DNA of 64,000 bases from VRUE01 sp035605695 (GTDB taxonomy: Bacteria > Actinomycetota > Thermoleophilia > Solirubrobacterales > 70-9). Both the position numbers and the translations under genes were made by a program. The notes under the pieces were generated by a model. The model worked only from the letters and a program-made list of their open reading frames with translations, ran no database searches and was not told the origin of the DNA. Shown piece by piece: positions 51,692 to 62,191 of this stretch. The stretch covers positions 3,628 to 67,627 of the forward strand of contig DATNGZ010000040.1 of assembly GCA_035605695.1 (NCBI GenBank). The letters run 5' to 3'. Every line of letters begins with the position of its first letter. Positions within the stretch are counted from its first letter, which is position 1.

Positions 51692-52662
51692 TGCTCGCTG
51701 ACATCCTCGCCATCCCTGATCACCTCCGCGACGCCCTCTGGCGAGTTGAATCGGCGCGGCTCGAGCCGGCCGAGGCGGCCGGCCTGATGGTCTGCGGGAT
51801 GGGCGGCTCGGCGATCGGCGGCGACCTCGCCGCCGCGGCGTTCGGCAGCCGACTCACCGGTCCCCTGATCACCATTCGCGGTTACGAGCTGCCGAGCTGG
51901 ATGACGCCGGAGTGGACCGTGCTCTGCTCCAGTTACTCCGGCAACACTGAGGAGACTTTGTCCTGCTTCGCCGCCGCCGAGGCGCTCGGCGCCCGCCGGG
52001 TGGTCGCCAGCACCGGCGGTGCCCTGGTCGACGGCGCCCGCGATGCCGGCCTGCCGGTGATCGGGCTGCCCGCAATCCTGCCGGCGCCGCGGACGGCGGT
52101 CGCCTACATGCTGGTTTGCGCCGCCGAGGTAGCCGCCCTGGCCGGGGTCGCCCCACGTATTCACACTGAGATCGACGCCGCTGCCGGGTTCCTCGCCGAG
52201 CGGGCGGATGATCTTCAGGCACGCGCGGCCGAGATCGCCTCGCGGCTCGAGGGCACGGTCCCCGTCGTCACCGGCGCCGACCTGACCGCGCCGGTCTGCC
52301 GCCGCTGGAAGACCCAGATCAACGAGAACGCCGAGATTCCCGCCTTCCACTCGGAGTTGCCCGAGGCCGATCACAACGAGATCTGCGGCTGGAACGGCGA
52401 GGCCTTCTCTGCCGTCCTGCTGGAGGACTCTGACCAGCACCCGCGCGAGCGGCGTCGCTTCGAGTTGACCGGCGAGGCGATCGCCGCCGCCGGCGCCGAG
52501 GTGGTGCGGGTGGAGGCCGAGGGCGAGACCCGAGTCGCCCGCCTGCTCTGGGCGACGATGCTGGGTGACCTGGTCTCACTTGCCCTGGCCGAGGCGCGCG
52601 GCGTCGACCCGCTGCCGGTCGAGGCGATCGAGGGCTTCAAGGCCGCGCTCGGGCGGCCCTAG
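51691..52662 (+). CDS. Bifunctional phosphoglucose/phosphomannose isomerase
   Basis: A 323-residue SIS-domain isomerase. The first SIS half has MVCGMGGSAIGGDLAAAA and LCSSYSGNTEETLSCFAAAE (sugar phosphate site); the second half has WKTQINENAEIPAFHSELPEADHNEICGW, with the Glu and His used in ring opening and proton transfer. This is the archaeal/actinobacterial PGI/PMI family that supplies fructose-6-phosphate and mannose-6-phosphate, feeding the neighbouring GDP-mannose-type pyrophosphorylase. It is the last gene before the accessory island. Confidence 0.93.
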   Translation: MLADILAIPDHLRDALWRVESARLEPAEAAGLMVCGMGGSAIGGDLAAAAFGSRLTGPLITIRGYELPSWMTPEWTVLCSSYSGNTEETLSCFAAAEALGARRVVASTGGALVDGARDAGLPVIGLPAILPAPRTAVAYMLVCAAEVAALAGVAPRIHTEIDAAAGFLAERADDLQARAAEIASRLEGTVPVVTGADLTAPVCRRWKTQINENAEIPAFHSELPEADHNEICGWNGEAFSAVLLEDSDQHPRERRRFELTGEAIAAAGAEVVRVEAEGETRVARLLWATMLGDLVSLALAEARGVDPLPVEAIEGFKAALGRP

Positions 52663-52753
52663 TCACCGTAGCCGCCGCTGTCATCACCAGGATGAAGTCC
52701 CGCTACTCGGAAAGCTTCGCTACGCTGGAACGCTCGACGGAAAGAAGGAAGTC

Positions 52754-53632
52754 ATGGATGCTGGCCTGATCATTGGGATAGTTAGCCTCTTCGGCATCAC
52801 CGCCACCAACGTGGCGAGATGGCTGGGCTTCTTTGCGAGGATTAATCGGGACGCGCGTTTCTTCAGCCTGAAGCGCGACGAGTCGATCGACCTCGTTCTC
52901 GTCACCTCCGACTACGAGGAAGGCGATAACTATCGTCGTCACGTGACCAGCTACGACACGCTGCGCGCTGCCACCCATTTTGCCGAGCGAATTGGCGGTC
53001 TGCGTCTCGACAAGGACACCAACCTTCGAGTCAGCGAGCGGCTGGACGATCCGCCGACCAGGGATCTCGTCGTGCTTGGGGGGAGCGACGCCCCGAAGAA
53101 TCGCGTGGCAAAAGTCTTTCTCGACGAGTTCAACGAAGCCCATCCCGAGCTCGAAATCTCTCGTCCGCGTGAAGAGGGCTCGCGAAGGCTGGTCGTCGGG
53201 AGCGAGGAGTGGGATTGGAACGGCTGGTCCGACGGGAAGGACGATGTCAACACCGATGTCGCGGTCATCGTGGTCTGGCGCAACCCGTTTGTCTCCGAGT
53301 CGCGCCGGGGTATCTATTGCGCGGGCTTCACAGCGGCTGGAACTGCTGCTGCGACGGAACACCTGCTGTCCGATCTCTGTCGCGAGGGCCGGCGGCGTTC
53401 GTTGGGTTGGAAGCGGATCAACCCCTTTGCGAGGCCGAATTTCGTTTCGGTTGTCGAGTTTGCTTTCGCGGGGGAGCAGGCGCTGCCCCGCGGCGAGGCG
53501 CTCTTTCACTCGCTCGACGCTCCGCGGGGGAACCCGCCGCATCGACGCGTTGAGGTCGGCACGGTGGCAGCGAACGGCGAAGGCAAGGCACCGGGCCGGC
53601 GCGAGCACGCAGTCTCGACCCGCCACGCATAG
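52754..53632 (+). CDS. Membrane-anchored protein of unknown function (island gene 1)
   Basis: A 292-residue protein with a GAAGGAA ribosome site 3 bases before ATG. One membrane helix (about residues 4-22) follows a very short N-end, so the bulk is probably cytoplasmic. The soluble part has alternating strands and helices: IDLVLVTSDYEEGDNYRRH, DLVVLGGSDAPKNRVAKVF, a tryptophan-rich EEWDWNGW, DVAVIVVWRNPF and GIYCAGFTAAGTAAATEHLL. The GG-x-x-x-x-x-N and aG-x-x-aaGT-x-aA spacing suggests a Rossmann-like nucleotide- or ligand-binding fold. I do not recognise a named family. It lies 48 bp before the kinase fusion and may be its sensor. Confidence 0.75.
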   Translation: MDAGLIIGIVSLFGITATNVARWLGFFARINRDARFFSLKRDESIDLVLVTSDYEEGDNYRRHVTSYDTLRAATHFAERIGGLRLDKDTNLRVSERLDDPPTRDLVVLGGSDAPKNRVAKVFLDEFNEAHPELEISRPREEGSRRLVVGSEEWDWNGWSDGKDDVNTDVAVIVVWRNPFVSESRRGIYCAGFTAAGTAAATEHLLSDLCREGRRRSLGWKRINPFARPNFVSVVEFAFAGEQALPRGEALFHSLDAPRGNPPHRRVEVGTVAANGEGKAPGRREHAVSTRHA

Positions 53633-53659
53633 TTCTCGCGAATTCTGTCGGAGCCGGAT

Positions 53660-53676
53660 GCGACCCTTTGGGTCGC
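53660..53676 (+). promoter_or_regulatory. Hairpin directly before the kinase-fusion start
   Basis: GCGACCC-TTT-GGGTCGC is a perfect 7-bp stem followed by TTTGG, ending 4 bases before the GTG of the next gene. It could attenuate transcription between the two island genes or hide the ribosome site; no Shine-Dalgarno sequence is visible. Confidence 0.5.
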
Positions 53677-53680
53677 TTTG

Positions 53681-55747
53681 GTGCGACTCTCCCTAAACCC
53701 GCCGTTTTCGGTCGGTCCATATTGCTGTGAAAGCGTTGTCGGCTTTGGTAGCTGGGGAAGCGTCTATCGGGCGACGACCGCAGGTGGTTTGCCGGTGGCC
53801 GTGAAGGTGATCGACAGCCATCCAAATCCCGACGAGGTCGTTCGGGAGAGGTTCGAACGGGTCACCGCTCGGTTGATGGGGCTCGGTCGGCGCCCAAACT
53901 TGGTGAGGGTGCTGGATGCGGGTTTCTCATCCGTTGACGACGGCTTCGAGGTGCTCTGGATCGCAATGCCGTACGTCGATCGGGCGGTAACGCTGCAGCA
54001 TCGCCTCGACGCGCTTGGCGGGTTGCCCAGCTTGGCTGTCACTCGCAGGATTGTGGCCGAACTGGCGACCGGTCTGGGCGTCCTGCACGCCAATCAGATC
54101 GTCCACCGTGACCTCAAGCCCGAGAACGTCCTCGTTCTTCCCGACGGCACAGTCGCGATCATCGACTTTGACGTCGCCTGCCTTGCCGATGACGACCGCG
54201 CTACCCCCCTTGGGCGCACCTTCGGAACTGCTCGCTACCGGGCGCCCGAGCAGCTCGATGGCGAGTGCTGCCCGGCGAGTGACCTGTGGGCGTTGGGCGT
54301 CATCGCTTTCGAGATGTACACGGGCCTTCACCCGTTTTCGCCGGCGACCCAGCGCGATGAGGATCTGATCCACGCAATCCGCGAACAGAAGCCGGAAAGG
54401 CCGAGTGCGCTGCGACCTGGCGTCTCCCCCCGCGAGGACAGCCTCGTGCTGCGATTGCTCGACAAGATCGCCTGGCGTCGCGGCTCGGTGGAGACGGATG
54501 CAGCAGATGTGAGCGAGCTGAAGGCGCACACCCCCTGGTCACGTGTCCAGGCGCCGAAAGTCTCGGTCTTCGCCGACACTCGGGGTGATGTCGAGGCGGC
54601 GGTATTCGCTGCCCTCGACGGCAATCCGCCCGACTCCACGGTTGTCCCGGCCCACCGCGAAGCGGCCCTGCAAGCTGCGCGCGAGCAACTGGGAGGCTAC
54701 GAGATCAAGCTTGCAGTCGAGCCCTTTGTCGCGCCCTTTGCATTTCCGGACTGGGAGGCGAAAAAGATGCTCAATAACCTCCCCTACCGGCCGAACCCCG
54801 GCAAGCTCTACGACGGCCGACTGCTTGACGAACCGGCCCAGCTCCGCTCCGTCGCGCGCAGCGCCGTTGCGGACGCGGCGCGCAGCGGCGTCGACCGCCT
54901 GATCGCCCCGTGGACGGTCTCCAGCGGCGCCGTCGATCTGCAGATGCTCGTCACCCTGCGGTTGCTCGGCGACACGCTCAACGCGCGCGATGAGACGCCT
55001 GCGATCGTTGGGTTGCCGGTGATCGCGACGGTTGCGTTGCCTGTTGAGGCCGTTGTCGACCCGATCGCGCAAATGCGGGTCGCCAACGCGTTTGCCGGCT
55101 ACCCGGTAGATGCGATTCGGCTGGCGCTCAAGCACCTCGGGCAGACCTCCACGGTTCGGCAGATCGTCGCCGCGGTGGAACTGGCGCTGCTGCTTCAGGA
55201 CAGCGGAAGGCCCGTCTCGGTGCTGGTGCCTAACTCGCTTCGTGAGTTGTTCTGGGCGGCGGGCGTCGCTGGCGTGCAGGGCGTTCCGGCGCGGCGCGTA
55301 AGCCAGGCCCTTCCCGGCCCGGATGCTCAGTCGGGCACCCCGCGTGTCCCGCCCCCGCGTTTCGAGGCCGCCTCGCTGTGCACCTCGCTCGCGCCGCGTG
55401 ATGCGATGGCGATCCTGGCCAGCGAGTCGGTTCCGGAGTCGGGATGCGAGTGCTACGGCTGCGCTGGGGTCCCGCTCGATCAACGTGTCAAGCACCCCGC
55501 GACCCACAACGTGATCAGCGAGGTCAAGGCCGCCGCGGAACTGGAGGGACTGGTCCCCGCCCAGCGCTACCTGCGACTCCGCGGTCGGCTGCTCGGGGCG
55601 GATCGTCTCGGTCGCGAACTTGCGATGAAGGGTGTGCTGGATCGCTCTCCCGCCGTGGCGGGTCATCTACTCAAGGCACTTGAGGAGATGGCGGTTGCTG
55701 GACTGTTCGAGCAGCGACGGCAACAGCGCCTGCGGCGTGTGAGCTAG
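53681..55747 (+). CDS. Ser/Thr protein kinase fused to a TIM-barrel-like domain with TGT-like CxCxxC motif (island gene 2)
   Basis: A 688-residue protein from GTG 53681 (TTG 53678 is equally possible). Residues 14-280 are a Hanks-type kinase: G-loop GFGSWGSVY, K42 in VAVKVID, catalytic D144 in VHRDLKPENVL, and GTARYRAPEQL. The magnesium motif reads D162-F-D164 where DFG is normal. No membrane segment or PASTA repeat follows. Residues 290-690 alternate strands and helices like a barrel (LAVEPFVAPF, VDRLIAPWTVSSG, PVIATVALP, YPVDAIRLALK, RPVSVLVPNS) and carry C589-E-C591-Y-G-C594, then THN at 608-610. CxCxxC with a downstream IHN-like His is the zinc site of tRNA-guanine transglycosylases, so a TGT/DpdA-like fold is inferred, not proven. 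Confidence 0.7.
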   Translation: MRLSLNPPFSVGPYCCESVVGFGSWGSVYRATTAGGLPVAVKVIDSHPNPDEVVRERFERVTARLMGLGRRPNLVRVLDAGFSSVDDGFEVLWIAMPYVDRAVTLQHRLDALGGLPSLAVTRRIVAELATGLGVLHANQIVHRDLKPENVLVLPDGTVAIIDFDVACLADDDRATPLGRTFGTARYRAPEQLDGECCPASDLWALGVIAFEMYTGLHPFSPATQRDEDLIHAIREQKPERPSALRPGVSPREDSLVLRLLDKIAWRRGSVETDAADVSELKAHTPWSRVQAPKVSVFADTRGDVEAAVFAALDGNPPDSTVVPAHREAALQAAREQLGGYEIKLAVEPFVAPFAFPDWEAKKMLNNLPYRPNPGKLYDGRLLDEPAQLRSVARSAVADAARSGVDRLIAPWTVSSGAVDLQMLVTLRLLGDTLNARDETPAIVGLPVIATVALPVEAVVDPIAQMRVANAFAGYPVDAIRLALKHLGQTSTVRQIVAAVELALLLQDSGRPVSVLVPNSLRELFWAAGVAGVQGVPARRVSQALPGPDAQSGTPRVPPPRFEAASLCTSLAPRDAMAILASESVPESGCECYGCAGVPLDQRVKHPATHNVISEVKAAAELEGLVPAQRYLRLRGRLLGADRLGRELAMKGVLDRSPAVAGHLLKALEEMAVAGLFEQRRQQRLRRVS

Positions 55748-56313
55748 CGCCTTTCGCCAGCGGACAGGCTGCAGCAGAGCAGCCACTCGGTCAGCGTCTG
55801 ACCCTCGCATGCCGCGGCCGCATCCCACTGCATGGCGAGAGGCATGTAGTCGTCCTCAATCGTGCTGATGACGGCGTCGATTCCGATCTCGCGTAGACGA
55901 GGCTCGAGGCGCTCGGGGAGCAGCAACTGAGGCAGGTTGTCGTGGGCGGCAACCTGGGGCCCGGCTTGCCGATCCAGTGATTCGACCCAACTGCGCAGTG
56001 GCCCGGTGGGTGGGAGTGCCGTTGGACGATCGCTTTGACCGGTGGGCAGCGTGCCATATGCAGGGACCGCGTCGAGCCTCTCCAGCAGCGCTTCGACGGC
56101 CCGCAGCTCGATCGCCAGGGCTACAAGCGCGTCAACGGTAATCCCCGCTGCTGCCGCTTGTGCCCTTAGCGATGCCACGGCGCAGGCATCGAGGCTGAGG
56201 GACACGTAGCGGGCCGACTCCCCCGGGCGTACCCGCGGCTGTGGCCGTGGGGTTGAGCGAGTCAGCCAGTCCCCTGGCTGCCTACTTACGATCGCGGTCA
56301 GCTTCCCCGGCAT
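55744..56313 (-). CDS. Protein with ribbon-helix-helix-like segment (island gene 3)
   Basis: A 189-residue protein encoded opposite to the kinase fusion; the two stops share CTAG. Residues 33-70 read RYVSLSLDACAVASLRAQ followed by GITVDALVALAIELRAVE, which looks like a strand and two helices of a ribbon-helix-helix fold. The remainder (EDDYMPLAMQWDAAAACEG, LTEWLLCCSL) is not recognised. It may be a regulator of the island, with its promoter in the gap facing gene 4. Confidence 0.55.
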   Translation of the reverse strand: MPGKLTAIVSRQPGDWLTRSTPRPQPRVRPGESARYVSLSLDACAVASLRAQAAAAGITVDALVALAIELRAVEALLERLDAVPAYGTLPTGQSDRPTALPPTGPLRSWVESLDRQAGPQVAAHDNLPQLLLPERLEPRLREIGIDAVISTIEDDYMPLAMQWDAAAACEGQTLTEWLLCCSLSAGERR

Positions 56314-56435
56314 AATCTTGATTCAATCTAGATATTCCTTCGGACGACAGAACAGGGCGCCGCCGCCGGATATCGCTTGACGCTCGGCTCACGGATCGGG
56401 ACAAAGTCCCGCGTGCTGGGGCGCCCGCCTTTCCC

Positions 56436-56678
56436 GTGCCGCTGTGGTCGCGGCTCGACGAACTTGTCGAGCAGGCCAACCACGCCGGTGCGTCGACGAA
56501 CCGGGCCGAGCTGATCGCAGCGTGGCTCGTCTCGGAAACTCCAACGGCTGAAGTCATGAGGCAGCGGGTTGAGGCCTACAGGGGGATGCGCGTGCGCGAT
56601 GCAGTGGTGGACGGCGGTATCGATGGCAAGAGCCGCATCTACTCCCTGCGGCAGGCAGGGAGGCCGCGCGGTACCTGA
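56436..56678 (+). CDS. Small ribbon-helix-helix-like protein (island gene 4)
   Basis: An 80-residue reading from GTG 56436: PLWSRLDELVEQANHAG, TNRAELIAAWLVSE and a basic tail. The helix-turn-helix pairing is like an RHH antitoxin or CopG-type regulator. The open frame extends upstream to 56322 and encodes a plausible missing strand (RRRISLDARLTDRDK), but there is no ATG, GTG or TTG in that part, only ATT at 56334. The true start is therefore uncertain. It reads towards the second NDP-sugar gene, 35 bp away. Confidence 0.55.
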   Translation: MPLWSRLDELVEQANHAGASTNRAELIAAWLVSETPTAEVMRQRVEAYRGMRVRDAVVDGGIDGKSRIYSLRQAGRPRGT

Positions 56679-56713
56679 GGGAAGCGCCGGGCCAGATACG
56701 TATTCTTCGCTCG

Positions 56714-57724
56714 ATGAAGGCGATGGTTCTCGCGGCGGGACTCGGCACTCGGCTGCGCCCAATCACCTACGCAATGCCGAAGCCGATGGTGCCGGTGGCG
56801 AACCGGCCGGTAATGGAGCACATCGTGCGCCTGCTGGCAGGCCATGGCTTCAACGAGGCGATCGCCAACCTGCACTGGTTCCCGGAGACGATCGAGGGGC
56901 ACTTCGGCGATGGCTCGGGTTTCGGACTTGATCTCTCGTACAGCCGCGAGGAGCAACTGCTCGGCACCTCCGGTGGAGTTCGCAACGCCGCCGGCTTCCT
57001 CGGCGACAGCTTCCTGGTGATCTCCGGCGACGCGCTCAGCGACATCGACCTCGGCGCGATGCGCTCCTTTCACGAATCGCACGACGGTATCGCCACCCTC
57101 GCCACCAAGCGGGTCGGCGACACCAGCCAGTTTGGCGTCGCGATCACCGGTGCAGACGGTCGCGTCCAGGGCTTCCAGGAGAAGCCCGAACCGGCGGAAG
57201 CGCTCTCCGACCTGGCCAACTGCGGCATCTACATGTTCCGCTCGGAGATCTTCGATTTCTTCCCCGAGCCAGGAACGAGCAAGGCCGCCGGGCCCGACGA
57301 TCCGGAGGGGTTCGCGGATTGGGCGATGGACGTCTTCCCGGCGCTGATGGAGAACGACGTCCCCTTCTACTCGCACGAGATCGATGCCTACTGGAACGAC
57401 ATCGGCAATCTCGAGGAGATGCGCGAGGGCAATTTCGACGCACTGCGCGGTGAGGTTCAGGTCGAGCCCGGCGCACCCGAGGTGGGCGACGGCGTGCGCT
57501 CGGCGAGTCCTCTGCAGGACGCCGAGATTGAGGGCCAGGTCTTGGTCGGCGCCGGGGTCGAGCTGGGCACTGGCGTCCGCATCCAAGGTCCGGCGATCGT
57601 CGGCGACGGTTGCCGCATCGGCGACGGCGCCTGGGTGCGCGACTCGATCCTCCTCTCGGGCACCGAGCTGGCGCCCGAGGCGATGCTGATCGGTGCCATC
57701 GCGGGCCGCGTCGCAAAGCCCTGA
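56714..57724 (+). CDS. NDP-sugar pyrophosphorylase, second paralogue
   Basis: A 336-residue nucleotidyltransferase like the one at 50708. MKAMVLAAGLGTRLRPITYAMPKPMVPV is the activator and lysine motif; SGDALSDIDLG the metal site; LANCGIYMFRSEIF the sugar site; the C-terminal beta-helix repeats begin near VLVGAGVELGTGVRIQG. It has a WNDIGNLEEMREGN element typical of mannose-1-phosphate guanylyltransferases. With the island removed it would lie next to the PGI/PMI gene. Which sugar each paralogue uses is not clear. Confidence 0.9.
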   Translation: MKAMVLAAGLGTRLRPITYAMPKPMVPVANRPVMEHIVRLLAGHGFNEAIANLHWFPETIEGHFGDGSGFGLDLSYSREEQLLGTSGGVRNAAGFLGDSFLVISGDALSDIDLGAMRSFHESHDGIATLATKRVGDTSQFGVAITGADGRVQGFQEKPEPAEALSDLANCGIYMFRSEIFDFFPEPGTSKAAGPDDPEGFADWAMDVFPALMENDVPFYSHEIDAYWNDIGNLEEMREGNFDALRGEVQVEPGAPEVGDGVRSASPLQDAEIEGQVLVGAGVELGTGVRIQGPAIVGDGCRIGDGAWVRDSILLSGTELAPEAMLIGAIAGRVAKP

Positions 57725-57742
57725 CACTCCCGTGACATCCAG

Positions 57743-57757
57743 CGCGCCATGGGCGCG
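57743..57757 (+). terminator. Short GC hairpin after second pyrophosphorylase gene
   Basis: CGCGCC-ATG-GGCGCG, 18 bases after the stop, forms a 6-bp stem with no T-run. A weak candidate for a transcript end. Confidence 0.35.
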
Positions 57758-57762
57758 TCGGA

Positions 57763-57780
57763 GCCCCGCAGGATCGGGGC
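57763..57780 (+). promoter_or_regulatory. Ribosome site of comF-like gene in a hairpin loop
   Basis: GCCCCG-CAGGAT-CGGGGC ends at the base before ATG 57781. The AGGA Shine-Dalgarno is exposed in the 6-nt loop, with the stem between it and the start codon. Confidence 0.4.
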
Positions 57781-58404
57781 ATGAAGGCTCTTCACGCTGT
57801 TGCCGCCGGCCTGCTGCCCGCTCTCTGCGCCGCCTGCGGGCGCTCCTGCCGCCCCGGCGCAGTGCTCTGCACCCGCTGTTCTCGCCGCCTCGCCGACGCC
57901 GAGCCGCTGAGCGGAGGCAGTCCGCCGGGGCTGGACCGCGCCTGGTCCTCCGCCGCGCATGAGGGCGTCGCCCGCGACCTGGTCACCTCGCTGAAGTTCC
58001 GCCGCTTGCTGCCCGTCGCCGACCTGATCGCCGAGCGAATTGAGTGGCTGGCGCCGGCCAGCCTGCTCAGCGGCGTGATCGTGCCGGTGCCGACGGCGCC
58101 GCTGCGCATGCTGGCGCGCGGCTTCGACCCGGCCGGCGAGCTTGCCGCCGCCTTGGAGCAACGGCTTGGGTTGCCCCTGCGGCCCTGCCTCGTGCGCAGC
58201 GGCGGCGGTCGCCAGGTTGGCAAGCGCCGCGCCCAGCGCATCGGTCACCCGCCGCGGGTGCAACTGCGCGGCGAGGCTCCGCGCAGCGTCCTCCTGCTCG
58301 ACGATGTGCTGACCACCGGCGCCACGCTTTCGGCCTGCGCCCGGGCTCTGCGTAGCGGTGGCGCGATCCGGGTAGCTGCAATCACCTTTACGCGGCGCTT
58401 GTAA
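57781..58404 (+). CDS. ComF-family phosphoribosyltransferase-like protein
   Basis: A 207-residue protein. The N-terminal zinc-finger-like part has two CxxC pairs (CAACG and CTRC) as in ComFC. The C-terminal type I PRT fold has VPVPTAPLRMLARGFDPAGELA and the PRPP loop VLLLDDVLTTGATLSACA. ComF proteins act in DNA uptake or nucleic-acid processing in naturally competent bacteria, though they occur widely. hpf and secA follow, the usual comF-hpf-secA order of Gram-positive genomes. Confidence 0.92.
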   Translation: MKALHAVAAGLLPALCAACGRSCRPGAVLCTRCSRRLADAEPLSGGSPPGLDRAWSSAAHEGVARDLVTSLKFRRLLPVADLIAERIEWLAPASLLSGVIVPVPTAPLRMLARGFDPAGELAAALEQRLGLPLRPCLVRSGGGRQVGKRRAQRIGHPPRVQLRGEAPRSVLLLDDVLTTGATLSACARALRSGGAIRVAAITFTRRL

Positions 58405-58444
58405 GGGCGTAGCATCGTTCGACCGACACCCAAGGAGGCAACAT

Positions 58445-58792
58445 ATGCGGATCGAGATACGTGGTCGCAACGTCGAGGTAACCGACGAGCTGCGCAGACA
58501 TGTGGCTAAACGATTTCGCCGGGTCGGTAAGCAGGTCTCGGAGCTGGCGACGCTCGACGTCGAGCTCCATGAAGAGCGCAACCCCTCGATTGAGAACAGC
58601 CAGGTCGCCGGTGCGACGCTGCGGCTGAAGGGGGTCACCCTGCGCGCGAGTGAGGCCTCGCCCGAGATGCTGCACACGATCCACGCCCTTGCCGAGGACA
58701 TCCGCCGCCAGGTGAAGAAGCACCGCGAGCTGCGTCGTAAGCGCACCCAGACCCGCCGCGCCGTCGGCCGCATGCGCGGCCGCACCGCCTAG
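58445..58792 (+). CDS. hpf: Ribosome hibernation-promoting factor (short form)
   Basis: A 115-residue HPF/RaiA protein with AAGGAGG five bases before the ATG. RIEIRGRNVEVTDELRRHV, DVELHEERNPS and ASEASPEMLHTIHALAEDIRRQ are the family pattern. It binds the 30S decoding region to store ribosomes in stationary phase. It lacks the C-terminal dimerisation domain of long HPF and ends in a very basic tail (RRKRTQTRRAVGRMRGR). Confidence 0.93.
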   Translation: MRIEIRGRNVEVTDELRRHVAKRFRRVGKQVSELATLDVELHEERNPSIENSQVAGATLRLKGVTLRASEASPEMLHTIHALAEDIRRQVKKHRELRRKRTQTRRAVGRMRGRTA

Positions 58793-58827
58793 CCCCCTCA
58801 CTTAACCACCCTCGCTACCCTTGAGCA

Positions 58828-61671
<2,844 letters not shown>

Positions 61672-61783
61672 GGGCAATCCCGGTAGGGGTTCCGCTTAAC
61701 TTTTTGGGTGGAGACGCGGTTGCTGGCGCCTCGAGGTGGACGCCCAAAAAGTACAAGACGCTCCACCCCTACCGGGATTGCCC
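61672..61783. repeat. Nested inverted repeat after secA
   Basis: Outer arms 61672-61690 and 61765-61783 are perfect over 19 bp (GGGCAATCCCGGTAGGGGT), and inside them ACTTTTTGGG (61699-61708) pairs with CCCAAAAAGT (61743-61752). It begins at the base after the secA TAG. The same outer-plus-inner layout is seen at 5121 and 17586. Confidence 0.75.
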
Positions 61784-61786
61784 TTC

Positions 61787-62191
61787 GTGATTCACGATCC
61801 CGTTCGTGAGTTCATCCGGGCCTTCAACGAGCGCGATCTGGATGGGTTCGTCGCTGTGCTCGATCCTGAAGTTGAGCTGCACTCGATGAAGGGGCTGCGG
61901 AAGGGAGCGGAGGCCGCGCGTCTTTGGGCGACTCGCCCGCCCGGCGGGGTGCAGCAGACAATCGAGCTGGAGCAGCTGTTCGAGGATGACACCGAGGGCG
62001 GTGGGGGACACGCGCTGGCGCTGATCAAGCGGATCTGGCGCTGGGACGAGGACGGCTCTCCGGCGGGCGAGGAAGAGATGGGCTGGCTGTTCGAGCTGCG
62101 CGAGCACCGGATTTGCAGCTGGCGGCCGTTTGAGGATCGCGAGGGGGCCTGGCGGGCGTACCATGGAGGGAATGGGAGCCCCGGCAGCTGA
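61787..62191 (+). CDS. SnoaL/NTF2-like protein
   Basis: About 134 residues. GTG 61787 is preferred because the longer frame from 61736 would translate the right arm of the palindrome. Motif VREFIRAFNERDLDGFVAVLDPEVELHSMKG and the later WDEDGSPAGEEEMGWLFELREHRICSWRPFEDRE match the NTF2-like fold of nuclear-transport-factor/SnoaL proteins (cone-shaped, ligand pocket). No enzymatic role can be assigned. It overlaps the methyltransferase gene. Confidence 0.75.
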   Translation: MIHDPVREFIRAFNERDLDGFVAVLDPEVELHSMKGLRKGAEAARLWATRPPGGVQQTIELEQLFEDDTEGGGGHALALIKRIWRWDEDGSPAGEEEMGWLFELREHRICSWRPFEDREGAWRAYHGGNGSPGS

